Below, in pieces: positions 40,901-58,280 of a stretch of DNA of 64,000 bases. Positions within the stretch are counted from its first letter, which is position 1; the number at the start of each line of letters is the position of its first letter. Source of the DNA: Taeniopygia guttata (lineage: Eukaryota > Chordata > Aves > Passeriformes > Estrildidae); the NCBI RefSeq assembly GCF_048771995.1, contig NC_133030.1:42284001-42348000 (forward strand). The letters run 5' to 3'. Both the position numbers and the translations under genes were made by a program. Under the pieces are notes generated by a model that was given only the letters and a program-made list of their open reading frames with translations, was not told the DNA's origin and did not search any database.

Positions 40901-42471
40901 CCTGTTCTGAGTTGCTTGAGTGCTTCCATGGTGTATTCTGGTGGAGTTTCTGAAGTCTAAATGCAGATTTCCCCTTATTCCTATCTCTGGCACTACTTCA
41001 GGCACCCCCTACCCTTCCTGCTTGTTCAAGTTCCCTCTTTGCACTTCCTGACTTTTGCTTTCAGACATGTCTTTGAAGCTTTCCTTATCTCACTCCTCTG
41101 CTTTGGGATATTGCTGCTGACTTCTGCAAAACCTTTTCACCTACAGATTGTGTAAGAGCCTACTCAAAATGTGACAGTTTCATATCTCTTCCTTTCATGC
41201 TGCCTGGATTTCTCTTGAACTGCACTGGGGATGTGAACCTCTTTCCTGTGCACCTCTGATTTCTGCCTCTGATGTCAGTCTTGCCTTACAGTGAGTAAAC
41301 TCAGAGCCCAGGCTGCAGGGGACCATTACACCTTTACAAGTCTGAGTCCTGTCTTCTGAACTGGTGACAGCTGGGCTGTCTCACTGTAAGGAGAATTAGA
41401 ACTTGAGAAGTATGCTTTCCAAAAGGGGAAGAAAAAGTCTCAAATTTAATCCTAACACACCCCAGAAAGGCTCAGAAACTGAGCTTGTCAAACTCCATCT
41501 AGGAAAGCTGAACTGGAATTAGAACAGTTTGGCTGTTCCATGAAGCTGATGATATGGTGGTAATTGGGCAGCAATCTCCATTTTCCTTGCTTTTCCTCTG
41601 GGGAAAAGCTCCCTCCATCTTAAGGTTCCAAGAAATCAGGCTAGTTCTTCTGTATGATTTGTGGAGAAAAAAACTTCTGTATGTTTACCTTTTATTTCTT
41701 ACATCTCTTTAAGATACAAGTAGTGAACTTCGAAGAAGGCACCACTCAGTGGAATTATCTCAGCCATAAATCCAAGCTGGGGAAAGGGAAGAAGCAGGAC
41801 AGAGGGTGCCAGCACTTCAGTGGGCAGTGGGAGTGGGAATGAAAAGATTTGGAAGATGAGCAAGATAAGCAATGTGTCTGGGAATTGAAGAGGCCTCAAA
41901 CATGCTGGAGTAAGAACACAGGGGAACTAGTGGTTGTGCTGAGCCTCCTGAGGATGTAAAGAAAGCAAGTTCTCTCTGGTGTTTGCACAGACACCATGCT
42001 GCCTCATGGCATGAAGGACTTCCCAGCACCTTCCCTTGCCCAGGGAACTAGACCTGCAACTTCATGCTTTGAGGCTGACCTTGTGTCACAGTCAAATGTT
42101 GGTGAGCTGGCTGTGAGTCTGATACCTCCAGTGGTATCAGCCCCACAGTCAATTAGTAATTGTCTGAGGACTACAGCAAGTAGCTTAAACAGTGGGATGT
42201 TGCAGTGCCCTGCTGCCCCAGTGCCCCTTGCTTGGGCAGTCGGAGTTGGTAGAGAAGGAAGAGGGAACCAGCAGCACTCTCTGAGGATGGTGATTCTTCT
42301 TTGGGGATTTCTGTAGTAGCAGGGAGCTATGAACTACCCAGGCTCTGGCCAGCTGATGTCTCTGAAGCCAGGGTCTGGCCAGCCAGGATCCTAACCATAT
42401 TGTTTTTCTCTGACTTGCAGAAAACGTTGCCAGAAGCTTACACTATAGTCCTTGAGGAATCACGGCTGTGA
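9234..42471 (+). CDS. FLVCR2: FLVCR2, choline transporter of the major facilitator superfamily (SLC49A2)
   Basis: Twelve-segment plasma-membrane transporter of the FLVCR group. Human FLVCR2 carries choline at the blood-brain barrier and is mutated in Fowler syndrome. Coding exons: 9234-9746, 20323-20464, 21695-21835, 26755-26822, 27528-27631, 34295-34405, 34828-34933, 35398-35509, 36460-36515, then probably 37212-37271 and 42421-42471. All junctions are GT/AG and phases agree, giving 487 codons. Identification rests on near-identity to remembered human FLVCR2 ([51 protein letters not shown]). It is not FLVCR1, which differs in these stretches. Trp50 in FQWIQY and Tyr273 in transmembrane segment 7 correspond to the choline-contacting Trp102 and Tyr325 of human, both offset by 52. 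So the N-terminal tail is 52 residues shorter than human and no gap lies between. The start ATG has a good context (GCCGGCATGG). The last two exons are uncertain. Confidence 0.93.
11666..11685. repeat. ATT microsatellite
   Basis: About six uninterrupted ATT units within FLVCR2 intron 1. Confidence 0.8.
16141..16170. repeat. Poly-T tract in FLVCR2 intron 1
   Basis: A T-run of about 19 bases preceded by a shorter T-run and a few C residues. No recognisable retrocopy body adjoins it. Confidence 0.7.
20323..20464 (+). CDS. FLVCR2: FLVCR2 coding exon 2
   Basis: Residues 172-218 plus the first base of Val219. Reads [20 protein letters not shown] and on through transmembrane segments 5-6 to FILVII. 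The acceptor is CTCCTCAG after a pyrimidine-rich tract and the donor is GTAAGG, phase 1. Confidence 0.95.
20465..21694 (+). other. FLVCR2 intron 2
   Basis: 1.2 kb of unique sequence; no feature recognised. Confidence 0.85.
21695..21835 (+). CDS. FLVCR2: FLVCR2 coding exon 3
   Basis: Residues 219-265 plus one base of Gly266. Begins [14 protein letters not shown], the conserved central cytosolic loop after transmembrane segment 6, then [11 protein letters not shown] and the start of segment 7 (FLLLMVTYG). The acceptor is GGTTTCAG and the donor GTAAGG, phase 1 in and phase 1 out. Confidence 0.95.
22875..22910. repeat. Uninterrupted 36-base poly-T tract
   Basis: A pure T homopolymer of about 36 bases in FLVCR2 intron 3. 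On the minus strand it would be a long poly(A). I do not see a poly(A) signal or known element body at the higher-coordinate side, so a retrocopy cannot be claimed. It may also be an assembly-sensitive length. Confidence 0.85.
25091..25277 (-). mobile_element. CR1 LINE 3' tail fragment
   Basis: On the plus strand it starts AATCATAGAATGG, continues with the AAAGATCATCTAGTTG and GGACACCTTCC blocks, and ends CCAGTGCCTCACCACCC. This is the reverse complement of the CR1 3' untranslated region typical of birds. The element is therefore on the minus strand, truncated at its 5' side, and noticeably diverged from the consensus I remember. Confidence 0.85.
25785..26028. repeat. Element with 39-bp inverted terminal repeats
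   Basis: Bases 25785-25823 and 25990-26028 are reverse complements at 37 of 39 positions (core CAGTATCACCCAAGGTGAGA). They enclose a 166-base unrelated centre. The two mismatches are scattered. No coding capacity is present. The shape fits a nonautonomous DNA transposon (MITE) or a foldback insertion. A clear target-site duplication is not visible at the outer edges, so family assignment is open. Confidence 0.7.
26755..26822 (+). CDS. FLVCR2: FLVCR2 coding exon 4
   Basis: Completes Gly266 and encodes residues 267-288, [18 protein letters not shown] followed by HHYP. This is transmembrane segment 7 with Tyr273, the residue equivalent to the choline-binding tyrosine of human. Acceptor CCTTCTCAG, donor GTAAGT, ending in phase 0. 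Confidence 0.93.
26823..27527 (+). other. FLVCR2 intron 4
   Basis: 0.7 kb; nothing recognised. Confidence 0.85.
27528..27631 (+). CDS. FLVCR2: FLVCR2 coding exon 5
   Basis: Residues 289-322 plus two bases of Lys323: [13 protein letters not shown], then transmembrane segment 8 to [10 protein letters not shown]. The acceptor is CACCACAG and the donor GTAAGT, phase 2. Confidence 0.94.
27632..34294 (+). other. FLVCR2 intron 5
   Basis: 6.7 kb of mostly unique sequence. A weak CR1-like tail is possible at 29752-29800. No other gene recognised on either strand. Confidence 0.8.
29752..29800 (-). mobile_element. Possible decayed CR1 tail
   Basis: GAATCATAGGATCAGGAG followed by an ACCCTTAAAG block resembles the reverse complement of a CR1 3' end. 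Similarity is lost after about 50 bases, so this is only a tentative call. Confidence 0.3.
34295..34405 (+). CDS. FLVCR2: FLVCR2 coding exon 6
   Basis: Completes Lys323 and encodes residues 324-359: [19 protein letters not shown] (transmembrane segment 9), then [14 protein letters not shown] (segment 10). Two bases of Gly360 end the exon. Acceptor TTCTTGCAG, donor GTAAGT. Confidence 0.95.
34406..34827 (+). other. FLVCR2 intron 6
   Basis: 0.4 kb; nothing recognised. Confidence 0.85.
34828..34933 (+). CDS. FLVCR2: FLVCR2 coding exon 7
   Basis: Residues 361-395 after completing Gly360. Reads [20 protein letters not shown], then [15 protein letters not shown], the most conserved block of the family, spanning segments 10-11. 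Acceptor CATTACAG, donor GTAGGT, phase 0. Confidence 0.96.
34934..35397 (+). other. FLVCR2 intron 7
   Basis: 0.46 kb; nothing recognised. Confidence 0.85.
35398..35509 (+). CDS. FLVCR2: FLVCR2 coding exon 8
   Basis: Residues 396-432 plus one base of Ala433: [20 protein letters not shown], then segment 12 ([14 protein letters not shown]). Acceptor TTTGTAG after a TTTG-rich tract, donor GTAATT. Confidence 0.95.
35510..36459 (+). other. FLVCR2 intron 8
   Basis: 0.95 kb; nothing recognised. Confidence 0.85.
36460..36515 (+). CDS. FLVCR2: FLVCR2 coding exon 9
   Basis: Completes Ala433 and encodes [18 protein letters not shown] (residues 434-451), the start of the cytosolic C-terminal tail; human has [10 protein letters not shown] here. 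Acceptor TGTTCCAG, donor GTGAGT, phase 0. This is the last exon placed with high confidence. Confidence 0.92.
37212..37271 (+). CDS. FLVCR2: FLVCR2 probable coding exon 10
   Basis: Twenty codons in phase 0 after a good acceptor (CTCCTCTTCTAG), ending AAA|GTATGA. The peptide ends ATMTSK, similar to the NTSK of the human tail. If the donor is not used the frame reads one valine and then stops at TGA, so this could alternatively be the last exon. It extends the tail 13 residues beyond human when both exons 10 and 11 are joined. Confidence 0.5.
38079..38162 (+). CDS. Alternative FLVCR2 terminal exon candidate
   Basis: After an acceptor-like CATTACAG, 27 phase-0 codons ([12 protein letters not shown], then [15 protein letters not shown]) end in TAG. 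It has the right phase to follow exon 9 or exon 10. The acceptor's pyrimidine tract is weaker than those of its rivals, and I do not recognise the peptide. It could be an alternative last exon or a chance open frame. Confidence 0.25.
   Translation, partial: RLQGNNQIMDYGTVACKSNPINATPAH
38990..39984 (+). mobile_element. CR1 LINE, 3' part of ORF2 plus tail
   Basis: About 1 kb in the sense direction of FLVCR2. The reverse-transcriptase C-terminal stretch ([17 protein letters not shown]) is readable near 39052. Further CR1 blocks follow: ATTTTGGGCCCCTCACTAC-like sequence near 39499, AGGCTGAGGGGAGAC-like near 39642, and the tail motif GGACATGGTTTAGTGGTGGA near 39893. The frame is broken several times and the 5' part is missing, as in most CR1 copies. 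Confidence 0.93.
42421..42471 (+). CDS. FLVCR2: FLVCR2 probable terminal coding exon
   Basis: Sixteen codons ([16 protein letters not shown]) and TGA, after a strong acceptor (TTTTTCTCTGACTTGCAG). The end EESRL resembles the SEDHL end of the human protein, and the phase fits both exon 9 and exon 10. It gives a total of 487 residues with exon 10, or 467 without. Confidence 0.6.
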   Translation, partial: KTLPEAYTIVLEESRL

Positions 42472-44507
42472 AATAAAGGGGTGGCACCGCTGGGAGATAC
42501 AGCCCCCCTCATTCCTATCCTCCTATACCTGCACCATCCTCCTGTCACATGCATGCCACGGGAGGGGAGCAGCCTCAGGAAAGGAACCCTGTGAACTGCT
42601 TGTGGAGAGCGTTAAAAAGCAAAACAAGAGGGGAGGGTTGCTTTTGTCGGTTTTGTCCTTGCATCACGCTGTTCTGGTGTTTGGGAGAAGAAGCTGGGAA
42701 AATGCTGTGCTCCCCCAATCCCACCATGTATGCTTGGAAAAAGCGTATGTGCAGAGAGGAAAAGCCACAGTACCAGGTTAACCCTGAGCATGATGGTGGC
42801 ACCTTGCATGTGGCTGCGACATGAAAGGCAGAAGCTGGACCACACTTAACTCTGTAAGCATCCCTGGAAAAGCTGGCTCTAGGGAAAAGGGATTGCTCTT
42901 CCTTGGTTCCCATGATGCTCTGTGTTGCACAGATAGTAGTAGAGGTCTCAGTACATTACCAGCAAGTGCAAAGCAGTGCAGCAGCTGCTGCCAGCTCTTC
43001 TTTTATTATTTGGCTTTCCCAGATGAAGCACTCTTCATCTGGATAAACTTCTACTCAGAATTCACTGGGGTTGCCCTTATGTTCCTACGTATTAGGAGTA
43101 TGATTAAAATATAATAATTAAGAGATACTAATATGCCTCCTCCTAGCTTGAGGCAAGGACTAGTTCTGCAACCTAAATCTAGCTCATCACTACATTAGCA
43201 ACAGAAATGAGTCAAACCACTATTTCCCTGGGCTGAGGACTGTGTCTTCCTCCTTAACAACAAAGTGCCTTTTGCATGTTTCAACCTTACATACAAACTT
43301 TTGTGAAGTGTTACATTGTGAAAAGCAGCCAAGGGTGTATTGCTCTTCACAACCACAGAGAGGGGTATGATGGGAATCCAACTTTGCTCCAGTGTGGAAG
43401 CTTCTCACCTCATAATAGAGAACAGGAAAAGGTGCCTACTTACCAGCATTTGTGTCTTACAGACACTGCCCATCTGTATGTTGTTTGTCTTCTAAACACA
43501 ACTGTAGATCCTTTTATCACTTCTCCATCCTTTCCACCATCCCACCCCTGCTGGAGACATCAAGTGTCCTTAATACACCTTAAATCATGCTGTTACTTAT
43601 ATATTACTTGAATCAGGGGACAAAAGCTGTACTGAGGTGCAATGGTTAAAAATATTCCTCTCTGACAAACTATTTTTGACAAAATATTTTTAAATGAAAT
43701 TGTAGCATTTTTTGATACAGCCTGAGTTCAGTAAATGCTTAGACAATACTCTCAGGCTCATGGTGTGATTCTCATGGGTCCTGTGCAAGGCCAGGAGTTG
43801 GACTGTGATCCTGATAAATTTTTTTCAAATTCAGCATATTCTATGATTAAAGTCCTATCTTTGATAGTCTGGGATTGATGGGGTTTTAGAATGATTTTCA
43901 ATAGAAATTCTAATGTAAAATATAAAAATTTGAAGTGTACAGTGAAACCTGGCATATTCATATTAAATGATTGAAAAAAACAGTCTACATGTGGCTCATT
44001 TAATAGCCTGAAATGTTCTGCAGAATGGAAAAATCATCTTTCTGCCTAGTGCTACAATTGTGTTCTTTCTCCCTATTTGCTTCCTCTTTCTTCTGCACGT
44101 CAATTGCCTTCCCAGCTAGGAATTCCTGCTGGTTTTTTTCTGCATTCTGTGTACTGCCCACTGTTTTGGGCATTATTTTCTCTAGGTCTGAGGAACCAGA
44201 GAACCTGTTCCTGTTTTTTCCATCTTCTGTAGTTATAACTTGCTACACCGTCCTCAGTCCTCGTTCACAGATTCATAGTTCCAGCTTGCTGTCACCAGCA
44301 TGCTGCAGAGAGCATCAACAACCCTCTTCATGTGTGTTATGTGAGCAGTCAGACCTGGAACTTTGTGGCAAGGAGTCAGGGAAAGGTAGGTTTGCTGTAA
44401 AGAGAGATGATGTATTCTGCATATAGTGGAAGGTGCTGTTGGCTCTGATCTTCTACCCACTGCTGTGTAGCAGAAAGACAAACATAGCCCACTGCAGTTT
44501 TTGGTCA
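42472..44507 (+). other. FLVCR2 3' UTR and gap to ERG28
   Basis: The two genes converge here. Candidate FLVCR2 poly(A) signals are AATAAA at 42472-42477, abutting the stop codon, and ATTAAA at 43103-43108. The rest has no recognisable gene. Confidence 0.6.
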
Positions 44508-44513
44508 TTTATT
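44508..44513 (-). terminator. ERG28 poly(A) signal
   Basis: TTTATT on the plus strand is AATAAA on the minus strand, 427 bases past the ERG28 stop. It is the first good signal I see downstream, so the 3' untranslated region is probably about 450 bases. Confidence 0.6.
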
Positions 44514-44939
44514 AGAAATGGCCCCTGGGGAACACACACATGCAAGTTACACAGCAATGCCAGGGGTAGCACCCATTCTCTCTGGTCCAGTGTTCAGCAC
44601 ATCCTGGGTAGTTCTTGCATCTTGTCCCCACAAGTACACCAGGACAGAAGTCCTTAGAGCTCTGGGCATGCCAGAGACTTTTGCCTGCTACCCAGGGAGT
44701 CAGTCACCAACTGCCCCCCATAAGCTTTGACACAAACTCCACTGGGACTTGGTCTTTGACATCAGTCAGTTGAAATGTTGCCTGGACAAGACAAAAACAA
44801 CTTGGTAATGACAGTGATTGACACAGTCTGACACTGACCCACCAGCGGGACTGGTGTCCTGGAGAAATTCAGCTGAGCTTTCATGGAAGTCTGGCAGTGA
44901 AGGTAGAAGATGACACTGATCCACAAAAAGCACTCAACT

Positions 44940-45019
44940 TCATTTTTTCTTCTTGTTTTGTGATAGCGCTTCTACCTCCAGGTATTGCAGTCCAATCAAC
45001 ATCCCCATAATAGAGAAAC
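44940..45019 (-). CDS. ERG28: ERG28 coding exon 4
   Basis: Completes a serine codon and encodes [20 protein letters not shown] followed by NKKKK and TGA. Minus-strand acceptor CCATCACAG. Last membrane segment and the KKXX-type tail. Confidence 0.95.
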
Positions 45020-46893
45020 CTGTGATGGAGATACAGGATGAATTATGTAGAAAACGCCAGGCAAGAGATGAGGCATCCCCTCCCACCATCCCCACAGCCC
45101 AAAGTTGCATGAGGAGTTTTTCTGGGCTATCATAGTTCCAAGGAGAGTATGCAGGGGGAGGATGCAGAGCTCTACTTACTTGCTACCATGAGGGGTGCCA
45201 TAACTCCAATTGTCAAGGCGGCAGTGTGGTAGATGAAGACCTCAGAGAGGAAGTGAGCAAGGGCCAAAAAGAAGGTAAAGAGTGTGATGTGATAGAGGCT
45301 GTTGAAGAGAAGAAAATAGAAGGTTATTATATCATACTATGGGTATGAATATGGCCGAGTAGAAAAAAAGGCAAACCTGCATGCTGCCCCATCTGCTCTC
45401 ACCGGCAGCACAGAGGGGACTTTGTCCCTTGCCTCGTGAGGTGCAAAATCTCCCTGGGCAACAGCTGAGAGGAGAACAGGGCAGCATGTTCTATGGCGCA
45501 CTGGAAGTCACAGGCATTATCTGGCCTGAAGGAAGGTGAAGAGGGGAGAGCATGAGTAGGGCAACAGTGAAATGAGAAGTATGTGCACACACAAAAAGAA
45601 GGTGAGAACTGGATGAGCAGAGAATTAGGGTGACAAGACTTCTCTGACTTCAGGCTGCATCACCCAGTGTCTTCCCACCTGTACTCTGCTACCCTCTATG
45701 GGCCACAGCTGTTGAAAAGGGAGCAGGTTCAAGAGATGCAAAATAAAATTCCTCAAAGAAACAACTGATTCTTGATAACTGCCATTGCCCCCTAGAAACA
45801 ATATTGCTTAGTCCCTGCGCCTCCCTACCTCAGATAAGCCTAGGCACTCCAAGCACACACTGCCAGGTGAACAGTGACTTCTGCAGCAGGGCCGAGGAAA
45901 GTACTGACAAAAGCATTTTAGCAACCTCCAATAAAGGCTTTGTCTAGCACAGACCTCAAGTCAGCTTGCTTGGAAACCCCTCTGTTAGCACGCAGAGAAA
46001 TGGTGTGTCTCCCACTCAGCATCAGGCTGCTCCTCAGGCCTTGCTGTCAGCCCCAGGTAAGAGTGTAGGGAAGAAAGCAACTGGTTAAGACCACTGCAAT
46101 GGGGTACCTATAACTGTCCTAGTCTTTAGCTGAGCTGTCATACTAAAAGAAGTACTGAGCATCAGTCACACCACAACATTAGCACTTGCTTAATTAAAAG
46201 AGCAGCAGCGCCATTCAGAAAATGCTTTCCAAGCTGGAGCTCAGAAATTGGTAACAGTAAGAGGTCCTCAGATCCACCAGTTTCTGACTGAGCTAAGAAC
46301 AGAACTCAAACGCGCAGACTGTCCCCACAGAGGAAGAAGGGGGCAGCAGCTACCACACAAATCCCACTATTTGAGCTTCTTTAAGGGAATGCTGTCAACA
46401 CTATAGAAAGTTCAGGAACAGCTTTTGATTCCCCACCTCCTCTGTGCCGCCCCCTAAGCTCAGGCTGTGTCTAGCAAGCAAACCAATGGATTTCTCGGGT
46501 GCTGCTTTACATACGTCCTGTTACGGATGTCGATTGCGCAGAGGCAGCGGATCACTGATGACAACAGGGTCCAGACGCCGAAGGTCCGAGCCTGGAGCCC
46601 ATTCACTGCGTAAAAAAGGAGGGAGCACATGGAGACCACGCACGGCCCTGCCTGCCAGCCCCAGTGTCGCCGGGCCCCAGAAGTGGGACTCCGAAGACAG
46701 TGCAAGGCCCATGGCTGAAAGGACACCGGCAGGCGCCAGGGCGGCCGGCGCGGCCCTTACCGAGGCCGGGGCTGGCGGTGTACAGCTTCTCAGAGAGGAA
46801 GCCGTGATCGCGGAAGCTCTGCAGGGTATTCCCGGCAGCGATGACCGACACCATCACCAGCCAGCTGCGCAGCACGTTCAGGAACCGGCTCAT
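44940..46893 (-). CDS. ERG28: ERG28, sterol C-4 demethylation scaffold of the ER membrane
   Basis: Small multi-pass endoplasmic-reticulum protein that tethers the sterol C-4 demethylation enzymes in cholesterol synthesis (human C14orf1). Coding exons on the minus strand: 46893-46761, 46605-46515, 45298-45180 and 45019-44940. Phases agree and give exactly 140 residues, the human length. It starts [20 protein letters not shown] and continues [20 protein letters not shown] and [20 protein letters not shown], matching human almost residue for residue. Four hydrophobic segments are visible. The C-terminus is KKKK, which fits the KKXX ER-retrieval signal; human ends KKRN. The gene shares a promoter with TTLL5 and converges with FLVCR2. 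An in-frame ATG at 47028 would add 45 residues, but human starts at MSRFLN and I use that. Confidence 0.96.
45180..45298 (-). CDS. ERG28: ERG28 coding exon 3
   Basis: Thirty-nine whole codons from [20 protein letters not shown] to GVMAPLMVA, flanked by a split Thr and a split Ser. Acceptor CTTCAACAG, donor GTAAGT on the minus strand. Confidence 0.96.
45299..46514 (-). other. ERG28 intron 2
   Basis: 1.2 kb; nothing recognised. Confidence 0.85.
46515..46605 (-). CDS. ERG28: ERG28 coding exon 2
   Basis: Completes Val45, then [14 protein letters not shown] and [15 protein letters not shown], with two bases of a Thr codon. Acceptor TTTTACGCAG, donor GTATGT. The frame stays open past the donor, but the phase of exon 3 requires splicing here. 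Confidence 0.96.
46761..46893 (-). CDS. ERG28: ERG28 coding exon 1
   Basis: Residues 1-44 from [11 protein letters not shown] to YTASPGL plus one base of Val45; donor GTAAGG. It sits at the edge of the CpG island shared with TTLL5. Confidence 0.96.
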
Positions 46894-46993
46894 CCTGCCG
46901 GCCGGCTCCAACCCGAGCCGCGCTCGCCGGGCCCGGCCGCGTCCCTGCGCGCTCCCGGCGGCGCTCCCGCCCACGCCACCGCCCCGCGCTCCC

Positions 46994-46998
46994 ATTGG
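46994..46998 (-). promoter_or_regulatory. Inverted CCAAT box
   Basis: ATTGG within CCCATTGGCC, about 100 bases upstream of the ERG28 ATG and pointing toward ERG28. Probable NF-Y site. Confidence 0.55.
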
Positions 46999-47049
46999 CC
47001 GCGGCGCGCCGCCCCATGCGCGCGCCACGCTACGTAAGACCGCCCCCCG

Positions 47050-47054
47050 CCAAT
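47050..47054 (+). promoter_or_regulatory. CCAAT box
   Basis: CCAAT within GCCAATCGG, pointing toward TTLL5. Probable NF-Y site, paired with the inverted one 52 bases away. Confidence 0.55.
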
Positions 47055-47143
47055 CGGATCCTTCGTCGCGCGGGAATCATGCCCGCCTCGTCCCCGCCCA
47101 CATCGCGGGAGCGAGTGAGCGCGCCGGCAGGGGGCGGAGTCAG

Positions 47144-47155
47144 TGCGCCTGCGCA
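47144..47155. promoter_or_regulatory. NRF1-like site
   Basis: TGCGCCTGCGCA matches the NRF1 palindrome (YGCGCAYGCGCR) except at one position. NRF1 sites are common in divergent housekeeping promoters. Confidence 0.55.
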
Positions 47156-47199
47156 GTGAGGCGGCGGGGCGGCCGCGCGCCGGGGCGGGGCGCCGCCCG

Positions 47200-47285
47200 T
47201 CGGTTGTTGTAGTAACGGGGAAGCGGCGGGAGGGGCCGGCGCTGCCGTGCGCGCCCGGCCCGGCGCCGCCAGCCGAGCGCGGCAG
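47200..47285 (+). other. TTLL5: TTLL5 noncoding exon 1 (5' boundary unknown)
   Basis: A donor GGCAG|GTACGG at 47286 follows the promoter elements and precedes the first coding exon's acceptor by about 490 bases. The transcription start is a guess within the GC-rich block; only the 3' boundary is supported. Confidence 0.5.
47203..47216 (+). promoter_or_regulatory. RFX X-box-like site before TTLL5
   Basis: GTTGTTGTAGTAAC agrees with the ciliary X-box consensus RYYNYYATRRNRAC at 13 of 14 positions; the miss is G for A at position 7. It lies 70 bases before the exon 1 donor of TTLL5, a polyglutamylase acting on axonemal and other microtubules. RFX control is inferred. Confidence 0.45.
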
Positions 47286-47773
47286 GTACGGCTAGCACGG
47301 GCACCCGCTGCCTTAGGCGCTCCCCGCCGCTCTTGCTTCTTCTGGGACCCCCGGAGGTCGCCGTGCTTGGCCCGGCCGGGATAGGCCGGGCCGTAGCCGC
47401 CCCTCCTGCGCCGGTGGAGGCGTTACGGTGTCCGGCTGGCCCCGTGCGGCGGGGCGGTCCTGGCGAGCGTTTCCCGTTGGGCTGGGCCGGCCTGGCGTGG
47501 GTCTGCGGCCGAGGCGAGGCAGGGCGGGGCAGGGACGCGCGTTAGCGGTGAGGGCCCGAGTGGCTCCCGCGGGCAGGTGCGGAATGGTCTGCTGGAACGG
47601 GATGCCGCTTTCTGCACCCTCGTGGCTCCGAGGTGATGTTTGACAGATCACGGATGTTTAACAGACTTGTTGATAGTATTGTAAGAAATATCTACCGGCA
47701 GGAAGTGGTAGTTACCTGATACCTCTTGCTGTCCTGCTCAGCTCTTCATTCCTGCTTTTAATCCTTATTGCAG
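47286..47773 (+). other. TTLL5 intron 1
   Basis: About 0.5 kb, CpG-rich in its first two thirds; no separate gene recognised. Confidence 0.6.
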
Positions 47774-47823
47774 GTAACTGCTCTTGCAACTAGGACTGAG
47801 CTGTATGAGAACTCCCAAAGGAA

Positions 47824-58280
<10,457 letters not shown>

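Larger units (their letters stand above)
36516..42420 (+). other. FLVCR2 terminal introns
   Basis: 5.9 kb between the last secure exon and the preferred terminal exon. Contains two candidate small exons (37212-37271 and 38079-38162) and a 1-kb sense-oriented CR1 fragment. Remaining sequence is featureless. Confidence 0.75.
46740..47660. promoter_or_regulatory. CpG island and bidirectional ERG28/TTLL5 promoter
   Basis: Extremely GC- and CpG-rich, without a TATA box. The ERG28 start codon and the end of TTLL5 exon 1 are under 400 bases apart and face away from each other. Between them are CCAAT boxes on the minus strand (46994-46998) and plus strand (47050-47054), an NRF1-like palindrome (47144-47155), GC boxes and an X-box-like site (47203-47216). 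This is the standard layout of a vertebrate divergent promoter. Confidence 0.88.

Noticed and set aside
46894-47028. 45-residue in-frame N-terminal extension of ERG28 from an upstream ATG
   Set aside because: Human ERG28 begins at MSRFLN, the extension is low-complexity Gly/Ala/Arg, and it would run into the shared promoter.
46444-47037. Plus-strand open frame of 197 codons
   Set aside because: It is antisense to ERG28 exons 1 and 2 in a GC-rich region, with no family match.
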